Shown here in pieces: positions 17,214 through 26,440 of a stretch of DNA of 64,000 bases. A program made the translations under genes and the position numbers. Position 1 is the stretch's first letter. Each line of letters opens with the position of its first letter. Below the pieces are notes generated by a model. It was not told the DNA's origin. It did no database searches and saw only the letters and a program-made list of their open reading frames with translations. Origin of the DNA: Bacillus sp. B-jedd (GTDB taxonomy: Bacteria; Bacillota; Bacilli; Bacillales; Cytobacillaceae); contig NZ_CCXR01000001.1 in NCBI RefSeq assembly GCF_000821085.1, forward strand, positions 3,741,001 to 3,805,000. The letters run 5' to 3'.

Positions 17214-17635
17214 TATTCATCCTCTCCAATCGTTTGAATAATGGTCATCGTCACGCCGACAACAACAAAATACACGCCCAGGTCGAAAATCGTCGCGGTA
17301 TGCAGCGAAATCTCACCCAAAAGCGGCAGCTCGATGTCTGTGAAAACATGCGTTAAAAACGGAACGTTAAACAGCATCGCACCAACGCTCGTCCCTGCAG
17401 CAAGCAGCAACCCGATTGCCGTCAGAATCCGGTAATTTACCGGCAAAATGGCGGACACCGTTTTGATATCATAGGTAATGAGCAGGAGCACAATCGCTCC
17501 GGCGGTCATCAGTCCCCCGATAAAGCCGCCTCCAGGATAATAATGCCCAGCGGTGAAAATATAGACGGAAAAGAGGGTGATAATGAACAGCAGCACTTTA
17601 ATGGATGTTTCCAGGATGATGTTATTTACCTTCAC
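17213..17635 (-). CDS. mrpB: Na+/H+ antiporter subunit MrpB
   Basis: A 140-residue membrane subunit with four helices; the segment [20 protein letters not shown] is the hallmark of MrpB/MnhB. Part of the Mrp antiporter. It overlaps mrpA by 14 bp and mrpC by one base. Confidence 0.94.
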   Translation of the reverse strand: MKVNNIILETSIKVLLFIITLFSVYIFTAGHYYPGGGFIGGLMTAGAIVLLLITYDIKTVSAILPVNYRILTAIGLLLAAGTSVGAMLFNVPFLTHVFTDIELPLLGEISLHTATIFDLGVYFVVVGVTMTIIQTIGEDE

Positions 17636-20024
17636 TCTTCTCCCCCCTATTCGACCTCAATTTAATCAATCCGTAAATTCCCAAAGACGCAATCGCAAGC
17701 ACGGTTATTTCAAAAAGGGTGTCAAAGCCGCGGAAATCAACGAGGATGACGTTGACCATGTTTTTGCCTGCGGCTTTTTCATACGTATTCTCCACGTAAT
17801 ACTGGGAGATGGACTGGAATTGTTTGGAGCTGTGCGCCGAAAGCGCGATTGCGGCCACGATTGCACCGACACCGATGGAGATCATCGCGTTCGTTAGCCT
17901 GAACCTCATCCTTGTCTCATGCTTGCGCAGTTTTGGCAGATGATAAAAACAAACAAGGAAGAGCGCGACAGAAATCGTTTCAATGACAAGCTGAGTCAGC
18001 GCCAGATCCGGTGCCCTGAAAAGCACATAGAATAAGGAAACCGTATAGCCAACCGAACCGAGCAGAATAATCGAGGTCATTCTTGATTTTGCAAAAAGAA
18101 TGCTGATTGAGCCCACGACGATAAACAAGACAAGGACGATTTCGTATATGCCGATTGGAGACCGGTTGATTGTATCGACTGTGAAAGCATTTTTCCAGAT
18201 GAGAGTCACAGATAAAATGACGATGAAAAATGCAAAAATATAAACAAGATATGATCGGATGGCACCGGTCATATACGTATTTGTGAGTTTGCCAGCGCCT
18301 GTCTGCGCCCGCTCCACAAGCTGATCGTAGAAACGGTTCAGCGTCAGCTTTTCCGGAAGGCTTCCATATAGCTTTGTCCACTTCCGGGTTGTTTTGAAAA
18401 GGAGAAAGCCAAGCGCGACGACTCCAATCGTCATGAACAGCTCGGTGTTGAAGCCATGCCAGAAGGAGATATGGACATCAAATCCTTCCCCGCTGCCCAA
18501 AATGGCTGACATAGCCGGTGAAATCAAGCTTTGTGACAGCAGATTCGGGAAAAGCCCGAAAACAATGACAAGCGCTACGAGAATAATTGGCGAAATCAGC
18601 ATGCCGATCGGTGCTTCATGCGGTTTCTGCTCCAATTTTTCTGGCTGGTACTTGCCTGTGAATGTCCTAAAGACAAGAACCATGCTGTAGACAAACGTGA
18701 ACACACTGGCAACCCAGGCAATAATCGGGAATAAGATCCCCACAGTTTCTAGATTGAAAAGGTCTGATTTTGTCACCTGCACCATAGCCTTAAAGAACAT
18801 CTCTTTGCTCAAAAAACCATTAAACGGCGGAATCCCGGCCATCGAGAAGGCGCCAATGATCGAAATCGTAAAGGTGACCGGCATGATGTGCATTAGCCCC
18901 CCAAGCCTGCGGATGTCCCGCGTCCCTGTTTCATGGTCAATGATCCCGGCAGCCATGAACAGGCTCCCCTTGAAGGTAGCATGGTTGATCAAATGGAAGA
19001 TTGCAGCCGTAACCGCAACCGTAAAGATATTGTCGTCAAGCGACTCGAAGTGAAGCGCGGCTGCCCCTACGCCAAGCAGGGACATGATGAGGCCAAGCTG
19101 GCTGACCGTCGAGAAGGCCAGAATCCCCTTCAAGTCTGTTTGTTTTACGGCAAAAACAGAGCCCCATATTAACGTGAGCAGCCCCACTCCGCCAACGAGC
19201 CAAAACCATAGGCCGCTTTCCCCGAACACGGGGGTAAACCGGGCGACGAGATAAATTCCCGCTTTCACCATTGTTGCCGAATGCAAATACGCACTGACTG
19301 GTGTAGGCGCTTCCATCGCGTCAGGAAGCCAGATATAAAATGGGAATTGCGCCGATTTCGTGAACGCCCCGAGCAAAATGCACAGCAAGGCAGGAATGAA
19401 TAAAGGATTTTCGAATATGCCTGCCGATTTTGAAATGATTTCAGTAATACTGAATGTGCCTGTCATTATGTATAAAAGGATGATGCCGCCCAGCATGGCA
19501 AGCCCGCCGAAGACGGTGATCAGCATCGATTTTTGCGCCCCATACCGTGATTTGTCACGGCCATACCAGTAGCCAATCAATAAAAACGAAGAAAAACTTG
19601 TGAGCTCCCAGAACGCGTACAGGACAATCAGGTTATCCGAACAGACGACTCCAAGCATCGCACCCATAAAAAGCAGCAAATACACATAGAACGTATTTAG
19701 CTTTTCTTTGTCTTTTGCTAGATAGAAGATTGAGTAAAGGACGACCAGCCCGCCGATTCCCGTGATTAACAGGGCGAACAATAAGCCAAGCCCGTCCACT
19801 TTCGCGGTGAAGTTGATCCCTAAGGATGGGATCCAGCTCAAGGTTTCCATTATGGTTTTTTGGTTAGCTGTTTTTGGCAAGAAGGAAAGGAAATAGCCAA
19901 ATAATAATATTGGCAAAGGCAAAACGAACCAGCCCGTATGCACCCGGTTGATGTATTTATAAAAAAATGGGATGAAAATAGCCAAAAGCAGCGGCGAAAC
20001 AATCGCCAAATGCAATAAAGACAA
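17622..20024 (-). CDS. mrpA: Na+/H+ antiporter subunit MrpA
   Basis: The largest subunit, about 800 residues, homologous to NuoL of complex I. The N-terminal 500 residues form the proton-conducting antiporter-like domain (FGGLAMLGGIILLY, PTPVSAYLHSATMVKAGIYL with the key Lys and His). The C-terminal part from about 600 holds extra helices specific to MrpA. Start: AAGGAGG is 2 nt from the TTG at 20030 but about 8 nt from the TTG at 20024, which is preferred. It is the first gene of mrpABCDEFG. Its upstream region is occupied by a 51-bp tandem array, and no clear promoter was recognised between array and start. Confidence 0.93.
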   Translation of the reverse strand: MSLLHLAIVSPLLLAIFIPFFYKYINRVHTGWFVLPLPILLFGYFLSFLPKTANQKTIMETLSWIPSLGINFTAKVDGLGLLFALLITGIGGLVVLYSIFYLAKDKEKLNTFYVYLLLFMGAMLGVVCSDNLIVLYAFWELTSFSSFLLIGYWYGRDKSRYGAQKSMLITVFGGLAMLGGIILLYIMTGTFSITEIISKSAGIFENPLFIPALLCILLGAFTKSAQFPFYIWLPDAMEAPTPVSAYLHSATMVKAGIYLVARFTPVFGESGLWFWLVGGVGLLTLIWGSVFAVKQTDLKGILAFSTVSQLGLIMSLLGVGAAALHFESLDDNIFTVAVTAAIFHLINHATFKGSLFMAAGIIDHETGTRDIRRLGGLMHIMPVTFTISIIGAFSMAGIPPFNGFLSKEMFFKAMVQVTKSDLFNLETVGILFPIIAWVASVFTFVYSMVLVFRTFTGKYQPEKLEQKPHEAPIGMLISPIILVALVIVFGLFPNLLSQSLISPAMSAILGSGEGFDVHISFWHGFNTELFMTIGVVALGFLLFKTTRKWTKLYGSLPEKLTLNRFYDQLVERAQTGAGKLTNTYMTGAIRSYLVYIFAFFIVILSVTLIWKNAFTVDTINRSPIGIYEIVLVLFIVVGSISILFAKSRMTSIILLGSVGYTVSLFYVLFRAPDLALTQLVIETISVALFLVCFYHLPKLRKHETRMRFRLTNAMISIGVGAIVAAIALSAHSSKQFQSISQYYVENTYEKAAGKNMVNVILVDFRGFDTLFEITVLAIASLGIYGLIKLRSNRGEKSEGK

Positions 20025-20090
20025 AAGCAAAACCTCCTTGTTGGTTATGAGTTAGTATGTACAATTTTATGCAGCGGTTGTATAGGGAGC

Positions 20091-20470
20091 CTATTCGACC
20101 GCAGCGGCGATTTTTTTGTATTGCGGGCATTGAGAATGATTCTATTCGACCGCGCGGACGTTTTTTTGATGCTGCGGGCGTTTAGAACGTGTCTATTCGA
20201 CCGCGCGGACGTTTTTTTGATGCTGTGGGCGTTTAGAACGTGTCTATTCGACCGCGCGGGCGACTTTTTCAACCTGCGGGCGTTTAGAACGTGTCTATTC
20301 GACCGCGGCGCCGACTTTTTAATGCTGCGGGCGTTTAGAACATGCCTATTCGACCGGGCGGGTGACTTTTTCAACCTGCGGGCGTTTAGAACGAGTCTAT
20401 TCGACCGGGCGGGCGACTTTTTCAACCTGCGGGCGTTTAGAACATGCCTATTCGACCGAACTGGATATTT
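20091..20470. repeat. 51-bp tandem array, eight units
   Basis: The marker CTATTCGACC recurs at 20091, 20142, 20193, 20244, 20295, 20346, 20397 and 20448, exactly every 51 bp. The unit also contains GCGGGCGTTTAGAACG. Because 51 is 17 codons, frames stay open on both strands and spurious proteins with 17-residue repeats appear. These have no ribosome site and are not called as genes. The array lies just upstream of mrpA. Confidence 0.95.
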
Positions 20471-20540
20471 TTTAGCCCTAAGGTCGTATAGAGAAAGGTC
20501 AAAGCAGGATCGTATACAGGCAATTTGATTCATCCGCAAA

Positions 20541-20592
20541 AAGGAGCCTGCCTCCAAAGGGCACACTTATCCCTATGGTGACAGACTCCTCC
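20541..20592 (-). terminator. Possible terminator hairpin upstream of the mrp array
   Basis: On the minus strand GGAGTCTGTC pairs with GGCAGGCTCC (one mismatch) across a loop, followed by TTTTTGC. It is about 200 bp beyond the azoreductase terminator and would block read-through towards mrpA. The loop is long, so the call is tentative. Confidence 0.45.
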
Positions 20593-20802
20593 ATTAAAAC
20601 GTTATTCATTTCTAAGCTGCAAATTGGGTTGGGCCCTGTTCACTATAATTTTTTCAACTTTAACATTTTTTCTTGCTAATGTTCAAGTAAGTTGCATTAT
20701 TTGCGGAGAAATTCCAAAAACTTCAAAGAAAATTTATAAAAAAATCGCTATTAATACTTACATCCTAATCCCCCGGTTACTATAACAGAGCATGAAACTA
20801 TC

Positions 20803-20834
20803 AGAAAAGCCAAGCCCATTATCGGAGCTTGGCT
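20803..20834 (-). terminator. Terminator of the azoreductase gene
   Basis: Minus-strand stem GCCAAGC / GCTTGGC with an 11-nt loop followed by TTTT, 18 bp after the stop codon. Confidence 0.7.
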
Positions 20835-20851
20835 TCTACTTAAGATTCTTA

Positions 20852-21484
20852 TTATACAGCCACTGCAGAAAGGTTTTTTGCAGCTTCTCTCACTTTCTCC
20901 AAGCCTTCAGCTATAATGGCCCCAGCTTGATCTGGCGCCGCGGCATGGCCTTCGATGACAACTTCATCGATAATTTGCATACCGAACACACCGCCAACTA
21001 CATTCTTAATGTAGTTAACAGACATTTCCATTGCCGCCGCCGGACCTTCCGAATAGATGCCGCCGCGTGCGCTTAGGATGATCATCTTTTTGTCAGTCAA
21101 AAGTGGGACTAATTGGCCGTTTTCATCATATTTGAAAGAATAACCCGCCTGATACACATAATCAATGAAGGTTTGAAGCGTTGCAGGGATAGTTAGGTTC
21201 CATAACGGGAATGCAAACACAACCACATCTGCAGCTGTTAAAGCATCCATTGCTTTTTGCTTTGCCGCCAAAATACGCTGTTCAATATCTGTAAGCTCTT
21301 CGCCAGATTGAAGCTTCGCAAATGCATTAAATAGATCCTGGCCAAAGTAGGGCATATCTTCCGCGAAAACATCAAAAGTTGTTACATTAACTCCTTCCAG
21401 GTTTTTCATGAAAGCTTCATACATCTTGCTTGATACAGCATCAGAAGCCGGTCTGTTATTTGCTTTTACAACAAGAACGTTCAT
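20852..21484 (-). CDS. azoR: FMN-dependent NADH-azoreductase (AzoR2-like)
   Basis: A 210-residue flavodoxin-like AzoR/AcpD family enzyme. It reduces quinones and azo compounds with NAD(P)H through a two-electron mechanism, protecting thiols from quinone stress. The N-terminal phosphate loop (KANNRPASDAVSSKM) and the FMN-binding FAFPLWNLTIPATL segment at about residues 96-109 are clear, and SARGGIYSEG contacts the flavin. B. subtilis has azoR2 (yvaB) in the same neighbourhood of ssrA-smpB-rnr. The promoter region holds an MhqR-like operator, supporting the AzoR2 assignment. Monocistronic with its own terminator. Confidence 0.92.
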   Translation of the reverse strand: MNVLVVKANNRPASDAVSSKMYEAFMKNLEGVNVTTFDVFAEDMPYFGQDLFNAFAKLQSGEELTDIEQRILAAKQKAMDALTAADVVVFAFPLWNLTIPATLQTFIDYVYQAGYSFKYDENGQLVPLLTDKKMIILSARGGIYSEGPAAAMEMSVNYIKNVVGGVFGMQIIDEVVIEGHAAAPDQAGAIIAEGLEKVREAAKNLSAVAV

Positions 21485-21514
21485 TTATCTATTAACTCCT
21501 TTTTGATAAGAAAT

Positions 21515-21575
21515 AGAGATATCTCTGTTTTATATATCTCGAATTAAAGATATATGAAAATAACGTAAAAGTCAA
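21515..21575 (-). promoter_or_regulatory. azoR promoter with MhqR-type operator
   Basis: Minus strand: -35 TTGACT (21570-21575), 17-bp spacer, -10 TATCTT (21547-21552). Overlapping the -10 is TATCTCGAATTAAAGATA (21535-21552). It closely resembles the MhqR box recalled from B. subtilis azoR2/mhq genes, TATCTCGAATTCGAGATA, with one arm degenerate. Further downstream AGAGATATCTCT (21515-21526) is a perfect 12-bp palindrome and may be a second half-site. A MarR-type, quinone-released repressor is expected; its gene is not in the window. Confidence 0.7.
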
Positions 21576-21662
21576 CTGTTTGGGCTTCCCAACAATTCCT
21601 TAGACAAATATTTTGAATATGGTATTCTTTTGGTAGATTGAAAGATTGAAAGGTTGAATAGG

Positions 21663-22400
21663 ATGTACACGAAACATGATTTATTAAATCATCTTAAAGA
21701 ATTGGGGATTGACGAAAATGGAACATTACTTGTTCATTCGTCAATGAAAAGTATCGGGCAGGTAGAGGGTGGAGCGGATACTGTACTTGATGCGCTTTCA
21801 GAATATATGAAAAATGGCCTTTTGGTTTTTCCTACCCATACATGGTCGTATATTAATGCGGAAAATCCTCGGTTTTATGTCAAAGACTCACCATCTTGTG
21901 TTGGGGTACTAACAGAACAGTTTCGAAAACGTCCAGGGGTTGTTCGCTCATGGCATCCAACACATTCGGTAGCTGCCTTGGGAAAAGGGGCACAAGAAGT
22001 TATTGCGGGTAATGAACAATTTGACACACCTTGTGCACGAGAATCAAGTTGGGGGAAATTACTCGACCAGAAGGCAACCATCTTGTTAATCGGAGTCGAT
22101 TTACGAAGATGTACATACATTCATGGAGTCGAGGAATGGCTTGATATACCAGGTCGATTGACCGATGCTCACGAAATGCTTTACACAATATTACCGGACA
22201 AAACGGAAATTTCCACACCGCAAAGAAGACATATTGGTCATACCTCCGAAAAATACGATCGGGTTGAAGATATTTTTCTAACTAATCAAGTTATGTACAA
22301 AGGGAAATTCGGTGATGCAACAGTAAGAGTATGTGACACAGTAAAAATGACAGACTTGCTATATCAATTGCTAAAAGAAAAACCAGAATTGTTTTCTTGA
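21663..22400 (+). CDS. AAC(3) family N-acetyltransferase
   Basis: A 245-residue protein of the aminoglycoside 3-N-acetyltransferase fold (YokD-like). Family features include LLVHSSMKSIGQVEGG near the N-terminus, FPTHTWSY, the RSWHPTHSVAALGKGA segment with the conserved His, and the TYIHGVEEWL region. It would transfer acetyl from acetyl-CoA to an amine. Family membership alone does not prove drug resistance, and many chromosomal Bacillus members have unknown substrates. The ATG at 21663 is preferred over an in-frame TTG at 21654. The gene is more AT-rich than its neighbours and sits between azoR and ssrA, which suggests a lineage-specific insertion. Confidence 0.85.
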   Translation: MYTKHDLLNHLKELGIDENGTLLVHSSMKSIGQVEGGADTVLDALSEYMKNGLLVFPTHTWSYINAENPRFYVKDSPSCVGVLTEQFRKRPGVVRSWHPTHSVAALGKGAQEVIAGNEQFDTPCARESSWGKLLDQKATILLIGVDLRRCTYIHGVEEWLDIPGRLTDAHEMLYTILPDKTEISTPQRRHIGHTSEKYDRVEDIFLTNQVMYKGKFGDATVRVCDTVKMTDLLYQLLKEKPELFS

Positions 22401-22595
22401 TTTATGAAGACGGATTTCGTGCATCATTTGCATTTTTAAATGATACATGAGAACCTTCTCTTTGTTCTTAAACATGACATTGTATACTACCCATCCATTG
22501 CTTTTCGCTTACAGCGCTTCAGTAAAGCATAAATTTTCTAGTAGTTTTTTGAAGCATAAGGCTGCCCTATCCGGCAATATTATGCTACCAGTCAC

Positions 22596-22629
22596 AAAAA
22601 AGAAAAAACCACCAATTATGTATTGGTGG
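22596..22629 (-). terminator. Terminator of ssrA
   Basis: On the minus strand CCACCAAT / ATTGGTGG with a short loop, followed by TTTTTTCTTTTTT. The left arm overlaps the encoded 3' CCA end of the tmRNA. Confidence 0.85.
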
Positions 22630-22983
22630 AGACGGTGGGAGTTGAACCCACGTCCAAAGATATCGGCACTTAGGCTTCTACGAGTGTAGTTGGCATATTC
22701 GCGATTCGCTGAGCCATTTGCCTGCCAACAGGCGTTTGGTCAGCTAGCCTGGTTGTTCTCTTCCTTCTCCCTCAGACGGTGGGATCCGGCGTAGCCTACT
22801 AAGAGTGAGTCCGCTACCCTACCACATAGGCAATGGAGGGGCGAACAGCTATGCAGTTATTAAGCTGCGAAAGCTAGGTTGTTGTTAGTTTTGCCAGTTA
22901 TTGGCGTTGACGTTTTAACGAGGCCGATCCCCTCGACTCGCAACCTAAGCTCGAACTACCCCTGTCGAATCCGTAGCGTCCCC
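22624..22983 (-). ncRNA. ssrA: Transfer-messenger RNA (tmRNA)
   Basis: A 360-nt tmRNA. The 5' end GGGGACGCTACGGATTCGAC and the 3' end GTTCAACTCCCACCGTCTCC ending in encoded CCA form the tRNA-like domain. The resume codon is GGC and the tag reads GKTNNNLAFAA followed by two TAA stops, in the style of other bacillar tags (GKxNN...ALAA). It rescues stalled ribosomes with SmpB, whose gene lies 156 bp upstream, and tags incomplete proteins for ClpXP and related proteases. Confidence 0.97.
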
Positions 22984-23081
22984 ATTATAAAATGTGCGGC
23001 AATTTTATCTCTTGCCGGACGTCGGAAATGCTCAGAGTCTGAGCTTAGATGTTGCGCCGCAGTAACCCTGCGACAGTTCTC

Positions 23082-23109
23082 ATTATAGCATATAGAGCCG
23101 ATTTTTCAA
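23082..23109 (-). promoter_or_regulatory. ssrA promoter
   Basis: Minus strand -35 TTGAAA (23104-23109), 16-bp spacer, -10 TATAAT (23082-23087). Transcription would begin near 23075, giving a leader of about 90 nt before the mature 5' end, to be removed by RNase P. Confidence 0.7.
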
Positions 23110-23138
23110 TAGGAAGGTCTTGGTTTCCCTGCCGTTCC

Positions 23139-23606
23139 TTACATTTTCTGGCGTTCACGGAAGGCGCGTTCGATGTCGCGTTTTGCTTCCTTCTGCTTCA
23201 AATCTTCACGCTTATCGTACTTCTTCTTCCCTTTTGCGAGGCCAATTAGTACTTTCGCATAACCGTTTTTCAAGTACATCTTCAGCGGGATGAGCGCAAA
23301 GCCAGCTTCCTTCGTTTCACCGAGCAGCTTTATTATTTCCCTTTTGTGCAAAAGCAGCTTCCGTGTCCGGAGCGGATCATGGTTGTAGCGGTTCCCTTGT
23401 TCATACGGGGAAATATGGACGCTGTAGAGGAACATTTCGCCGTTATGGATCCTCGCATAAGAGTCCTTCAGCTGAACCTTGCCGGCGCGGATCGATTTTA
23501 TCTCGGTTCCCTGCAGTACAATACCAGCCTCATACGTTTCTTCTATAAAATAATCATGGTACGCTTTTTTATTTTGCGCGACTGTTTTTCCTACTCCTTT
23601 AGGCAT
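23139..23606 (-). CDS. smpB: SsrA-binding protein SmpB
   Basis: A 155-residue RNA-binding protein of trans-translation. It has the conserved OB-fold segments ([21 protein letters not shown]) and a basic, helical C-terminal tail ([20 protein letters not shown]) that enters the ribosomal mRNA channel. The ATG at 23606 follows GGGGGAGTGAG; the in-frame upstream start at 23624 is rejected. It lies immediately upstream of ssrA and downstream of rnr, as in other Bacilli. RNase R, encoded upstream, degrades the mRNAs freed by this system. Confidence 0.97.
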   Translation of the reverse strand: MPKGVGKTVAQNKKAYHDYFIEETYEAGIVLQGTEIKSIRAGKVQLKDSYARIHNGEMFLYSVHISPYEQGNRYNHDPLRTRKLLLHKREIIKLLGETKEAGFALIPLKMYLKNGYAKVLIGLAKGKKKYDKREDLKQKEAKRDIERAFRERQKM

Positions 23607-23690
23607 GCTCACTCCCCCTAACATTCCTTTATTTTAGCAAAAAAACTTTCTTCCCACAATGAATGGGTCATTGAACAGTCAAGTGATTCC

Positions 23691-23748
23691 CCAAAAACAG
23701 GGCTGTGCGCTTACAATTCACCATAATGAACTGTTGCAGCCTGTTTTT
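23691..23748 (-). terminator. Stem-loop terminator candidate between rnr and smpB
   Basis: Minus strand AAAAACAGGCTG pairs with CAGCCCTGTTTTT (one bulge) around an inner stem, ending in a T-run. It would end the rnr transcript before smpB. The long loop makes this moderately certain. Confidence 0.55.
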
Positions 23749-23817
23749 GCTTTTTTAACCTGCTTTTCATTCACTTGTGAATGAGGTTCCGGTTCTTTTT
23801 GCGAAATTAATTTGTTT

Positions 23818-23960
23818 ATTATCCTAATTTCGTGTTCTATTATCCAATTCACACTGTTTATTATCGAATTTCCACGGTTTATTATCCTAATTTCCACGTT
23901 TATTATCCAATTCGGCCGGTCTATTATCCAATTCCAAACGTTTATTATCCAATTAGGCGC
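23818..23960. repeat. 21-bp tandem array, seven units
   Basis: ATTATC recurs at 23818, 23839, 23860, 23881, 23902, 23923 and 23944, exactly every 21 bp. The unit on the minus strand is TTGGATAATAAACG plus seven variable bases, the same unit as the array at 30949. The reading frame WIINxxN on the minus strand is a by-product of the 7-codon period. It lies between rnr and smpB. Confidence 0.93.
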
Positions 23961-24034
23961 CGTTTTTGCAAGAAGAGAACGAAAGAGAGCCTCCATGAGG
24001 CCCTCTATCTTTTCAGTGAAATCCCAACAGGGTC

Positions 24035-26410
24035 TTAACGCTTCTTTCGCTTGGCACTCTTGTTTCTCGGGGCGTTTTCGTAGAATTTGCGTTTCTTTTT
24101 CGCCTTTGGCGCGCCGCCTTCACCTGAGGAAGAGCCGCGTCCGCCTTCAGTCTTTCCGCCTCCACCAGTTGAGGAACCGCGGCTTCCGCCGGTTTTGCCA
24201 CGGGTCGGCTTTTTATCAGAACCGCCCGTCCGGAAGATGCGGCCTTCCCCGCTCCGCTCGCGCCTTGTCCCTTTCATGCCGACGATTTCAAAATCAATCG
24301 ACCGCTCGTCTTTATTGACGTTGATGACGCGGACGGTGATTTCGTCGCCGATTCGGAAGACGTTGCCGGTTCGCTCGCCGATCATCGCAAACTGGCGCTC
24401 ATCATAGCGATAATAATCGTCTGTCATGTAACTGACATGGACAAGTCCCTCAATAGTATTCGGCAGCTCGACAAACATACCGAAGTTTGTCACCGAGGAA
24501 ATGATACCATCGTATTCTTCGCCGATTTTGTCCTCCATGTATTCCGCTTTTTTCAGCTCGTCGGTTTCACGCTCGGCGTCGACGGCGCGACGTTCCATTT
24601 TGGACGTATGCTCTGCAATCTCCGGCAGCCTTGCGTTCCATTTTTCACGGGTTGCCTCATCAAGCTTGCCATTTATCAAGTACGTCCTGATCAACCGATG
24701 GACAATCAAGTCCGGATAGCGGCGGATCGGGGAAGTGAAATGCGTATAAAATTCGGTTGAAAGCCCGAAGTGCCCGAGGCTTTCAGGATAATATTTTGCC
24801 TGCTGCATCGAGCGCAGCATGACGGTTGAAACGACCATTTCCTCCGGCTTGCCCTGGACTTCTTCAATAATGCTTTGGAGCGCACGCGGATGGACATCGT
24901 TGGCAGTTCCCCTGACAAAATAGCCGAAGTTCGTAATGAACTCGAAGAACCGGCGCAGCTTTTCCTCCTTCGGGTCTTCGTGAATCCGGTAGATGAACGG
25001 CACCTCCATCCAGTGGAAATGCTCTGCGACCGTTTCGTTGGCAGCAAGCATGAATTCCTCGATTAGCCGCTCGGCGACAGAGCGCTCACGGATAACAACG
25101 TCAGTCGGCTTGCCATCTTCCTCGACCAGCACCTTTGATTCCTTAAAGTCGAAATCAATCGCGCCGCGGTCCATTCTTTTTTTGCGCAAAATGGAAGCAA
25201 GCTCCTCCATCTGCTCGAACATCGGAACAAGCGCTTCGTAGTTACTGCGGGTTTCCTCGTCCTTGTCGACGAGAATCTTGTTTACGTCAAAGTACGTCAT
25301 CCGTTCCGTCGTCTTAATGACGCTTTGAAAAATCTCATGATTGACGACATGTCCTACGGAATCGATTTCCATTTCACAGGACAGCGTCAGGCGATTCACC
25401 TTCGGATTAAGGGAACAGATGCCATTTGACAGCCTGTGCGGAATCATCGGGATGACCCGATCGACGAGGTACACACTTGTCCCGCGCTCTTCCGCTTCCC
25501 GATCAATCGGTGAGCCTTCTGTCACATAATGGCTGACGTCGGCGATATGGACGCCAAGTTTGTAGTTGCCATTGTCAAGCTTAGTGACCGTAACTGCATC
25601 GTCCAGGTCCTTCGCATCGGCTCCGTCGATTGTCACAATGACTTGATCACGCAAATCACGGCGGCCAGTCATGTCACGCTCATCAATTTCATCCGGCACT
25701 GAATTTGCCTGCGCAATGACTTCTTCAGGAAACGCGAGCGGCAGGCCATGCTTATAGATGACCGAGAGAATATCGACGCCCGGGTCGTTCTTATGGCCGA
25801 GAATTTGAATGACCTCGCCCTCGGCGCTCGTCCGGCCTTCCGGATAGTTGACGATTTTCACGACAACTTTGTGGCCCTCGACCGCGCCGCCGTTCGCTGC
25901 CTTCGGAATGAAAATGTCGCCAGCGAACTTTTTCTCGTCGGGAATGACGAAGCCGAAGCTCTTGCTTTCGACATACGTTCCGACCATCTGGGTAATGCCG
26001 CGCTCAAGAATCCGGACAATCGTCCCTTCCCTTCGCTCGCCCGATGTTTCCGACGATACACGGACTAGCACCGTATCGCCGTGCATCGCATTGTTTGTTT
26101 CATTTGGCGGAATGAAAATATCATCCATGCCCGGTTCCTCTGGCATGACGAACGCGAATCCTTTCGCGTGGCCGGCAACCTTGCCGCGGATGAGGTTCAT
26201 TTTTTGCGGCAGGCCGTAGCGGTTCGAGCGTGTCCTGACGACCAGCCCCTTCTCCTCCATCTGGACGAGTGCTTTGACGAACTCCTTGAAGTCGGCTGAA
26301 TCCTCGATTCCGAATGCTTCCTCCAGCTCCTGGACCGTCAGCGGCTTGTACGCTTCATCCCTCATATATTGCAAAAGCTTGTCTATGTGTGCTTGAATAT
26401 TCTCTTCCAA
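24035..26410 (-). CDS. rnr: Ribonuclease R
   Basis: A 791-residue 3'-5' exoribonuclease of the RNR/RNase II family, able to degrade structured RNA. Order of domains: N-terminal helix-turn-helix, two cold-shock OB domains (about 65-220), the RNB catalytic domain (about 250-580) with the Asp-rich motif [14 protein letters not shown], and a C-terminal S1 domain (about 625-710). The last 70 residues are a low-complexity Gly/Ser/Lys/Arg tail with [13 protein letters not shown] stretches and basic clusters, likely disordered RNA-binding. TTG start preceded by GGGAGGG. It works with tmRNA/SmpB, encoded next to it. Confidence 0.96.
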   Translation of the reverse strand: MEENIQAHIDKLLQYMRDEAYKPLTVQELEEAFGIEDSADFKEFVKALVQMEEKGLVVRTRSNRYGLPQKMNLIRGKVAGHAKGFAFVMPEEPGMDDIFIPPNETNNAMHGDTVLVRVSSETSGERREGTIVRILERGITQMVGTYVESKSFGFVIPDEKKFAGDIFIPKAANGGAVEGHKVVVKIVNYPEGRTSAEGEVIQILGHKNDPGVDILSVIYKHGLPLAFPEEVIAQANSVPDEIDERDMTGRRDLRDQVIVTIDGADAKDLDDAVTVTKLDNGNYKLGVHIADVSHYVTEGSPIDREAEERGTSVYLVDRVIPMIPHRLSNGICSLNPKVNRLTLSCEMEIDSVGHVVNHEIFQSVIKTTERMTYFDVNKILVDKDEETRSNYEALVPMFEQMEELASILRKKRMDRGAIDFDFKESKVLVEEDGKPTDVVIRERSVAERLIEEFMLAANETVAEHFHWMEVPFIYRIHEDPKEEKLRRFFEFITNFGYFVRGTANDVHPRALQSIIEEVQGKPEEMVVSTVMLRSMQQAKYYPESLGHFGLSTEFYTHFTSPIRRYPDLIVHRLIRTYLINGKLDEATREKWNARLPEIAEHTSKMERRAVDAERETDELKKAEYMEDKIGEEYDGIISSVTNFGMFVELPNTIEGLVHVSYMTDDYYRYDERQFAMIGERTGNVFRIGDEITVRVINVNKDERSIDFEIVGMKGTRRERSGEGRIFRTGGSDKKPTRGKTGGSRGSSTGGGGKTEGGRGSSSGEGGAPKAKKKRKFYENAPRNKSAKRKKR

Positions 26411-26440
26411 GCAAATCCCTCCCTTACAGGGTCTTTCTCA

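Noticed and set aside
20045..20566. 173-codon minus-strand frame with 17-residue repeats upstream of mrpA
   Set aside because: It is a by-product of the 51-bp tandem array; no ribosome site, and the opposite strand is equally open.
22447..22689. 80-codon plus-strand frame next to ssrA
   Set aside because: Runs into the tmRNA tRNA-like domain and the ssrA terminator; typical of false calls over RNA genes.
23718..23996. 92-codon minus-strand frame with WIIN repeats between rnr and smpB
   Set aside because: Generated by the seven-unit 21-bp array; the downstream part overlaps a terminator-like hairpin.
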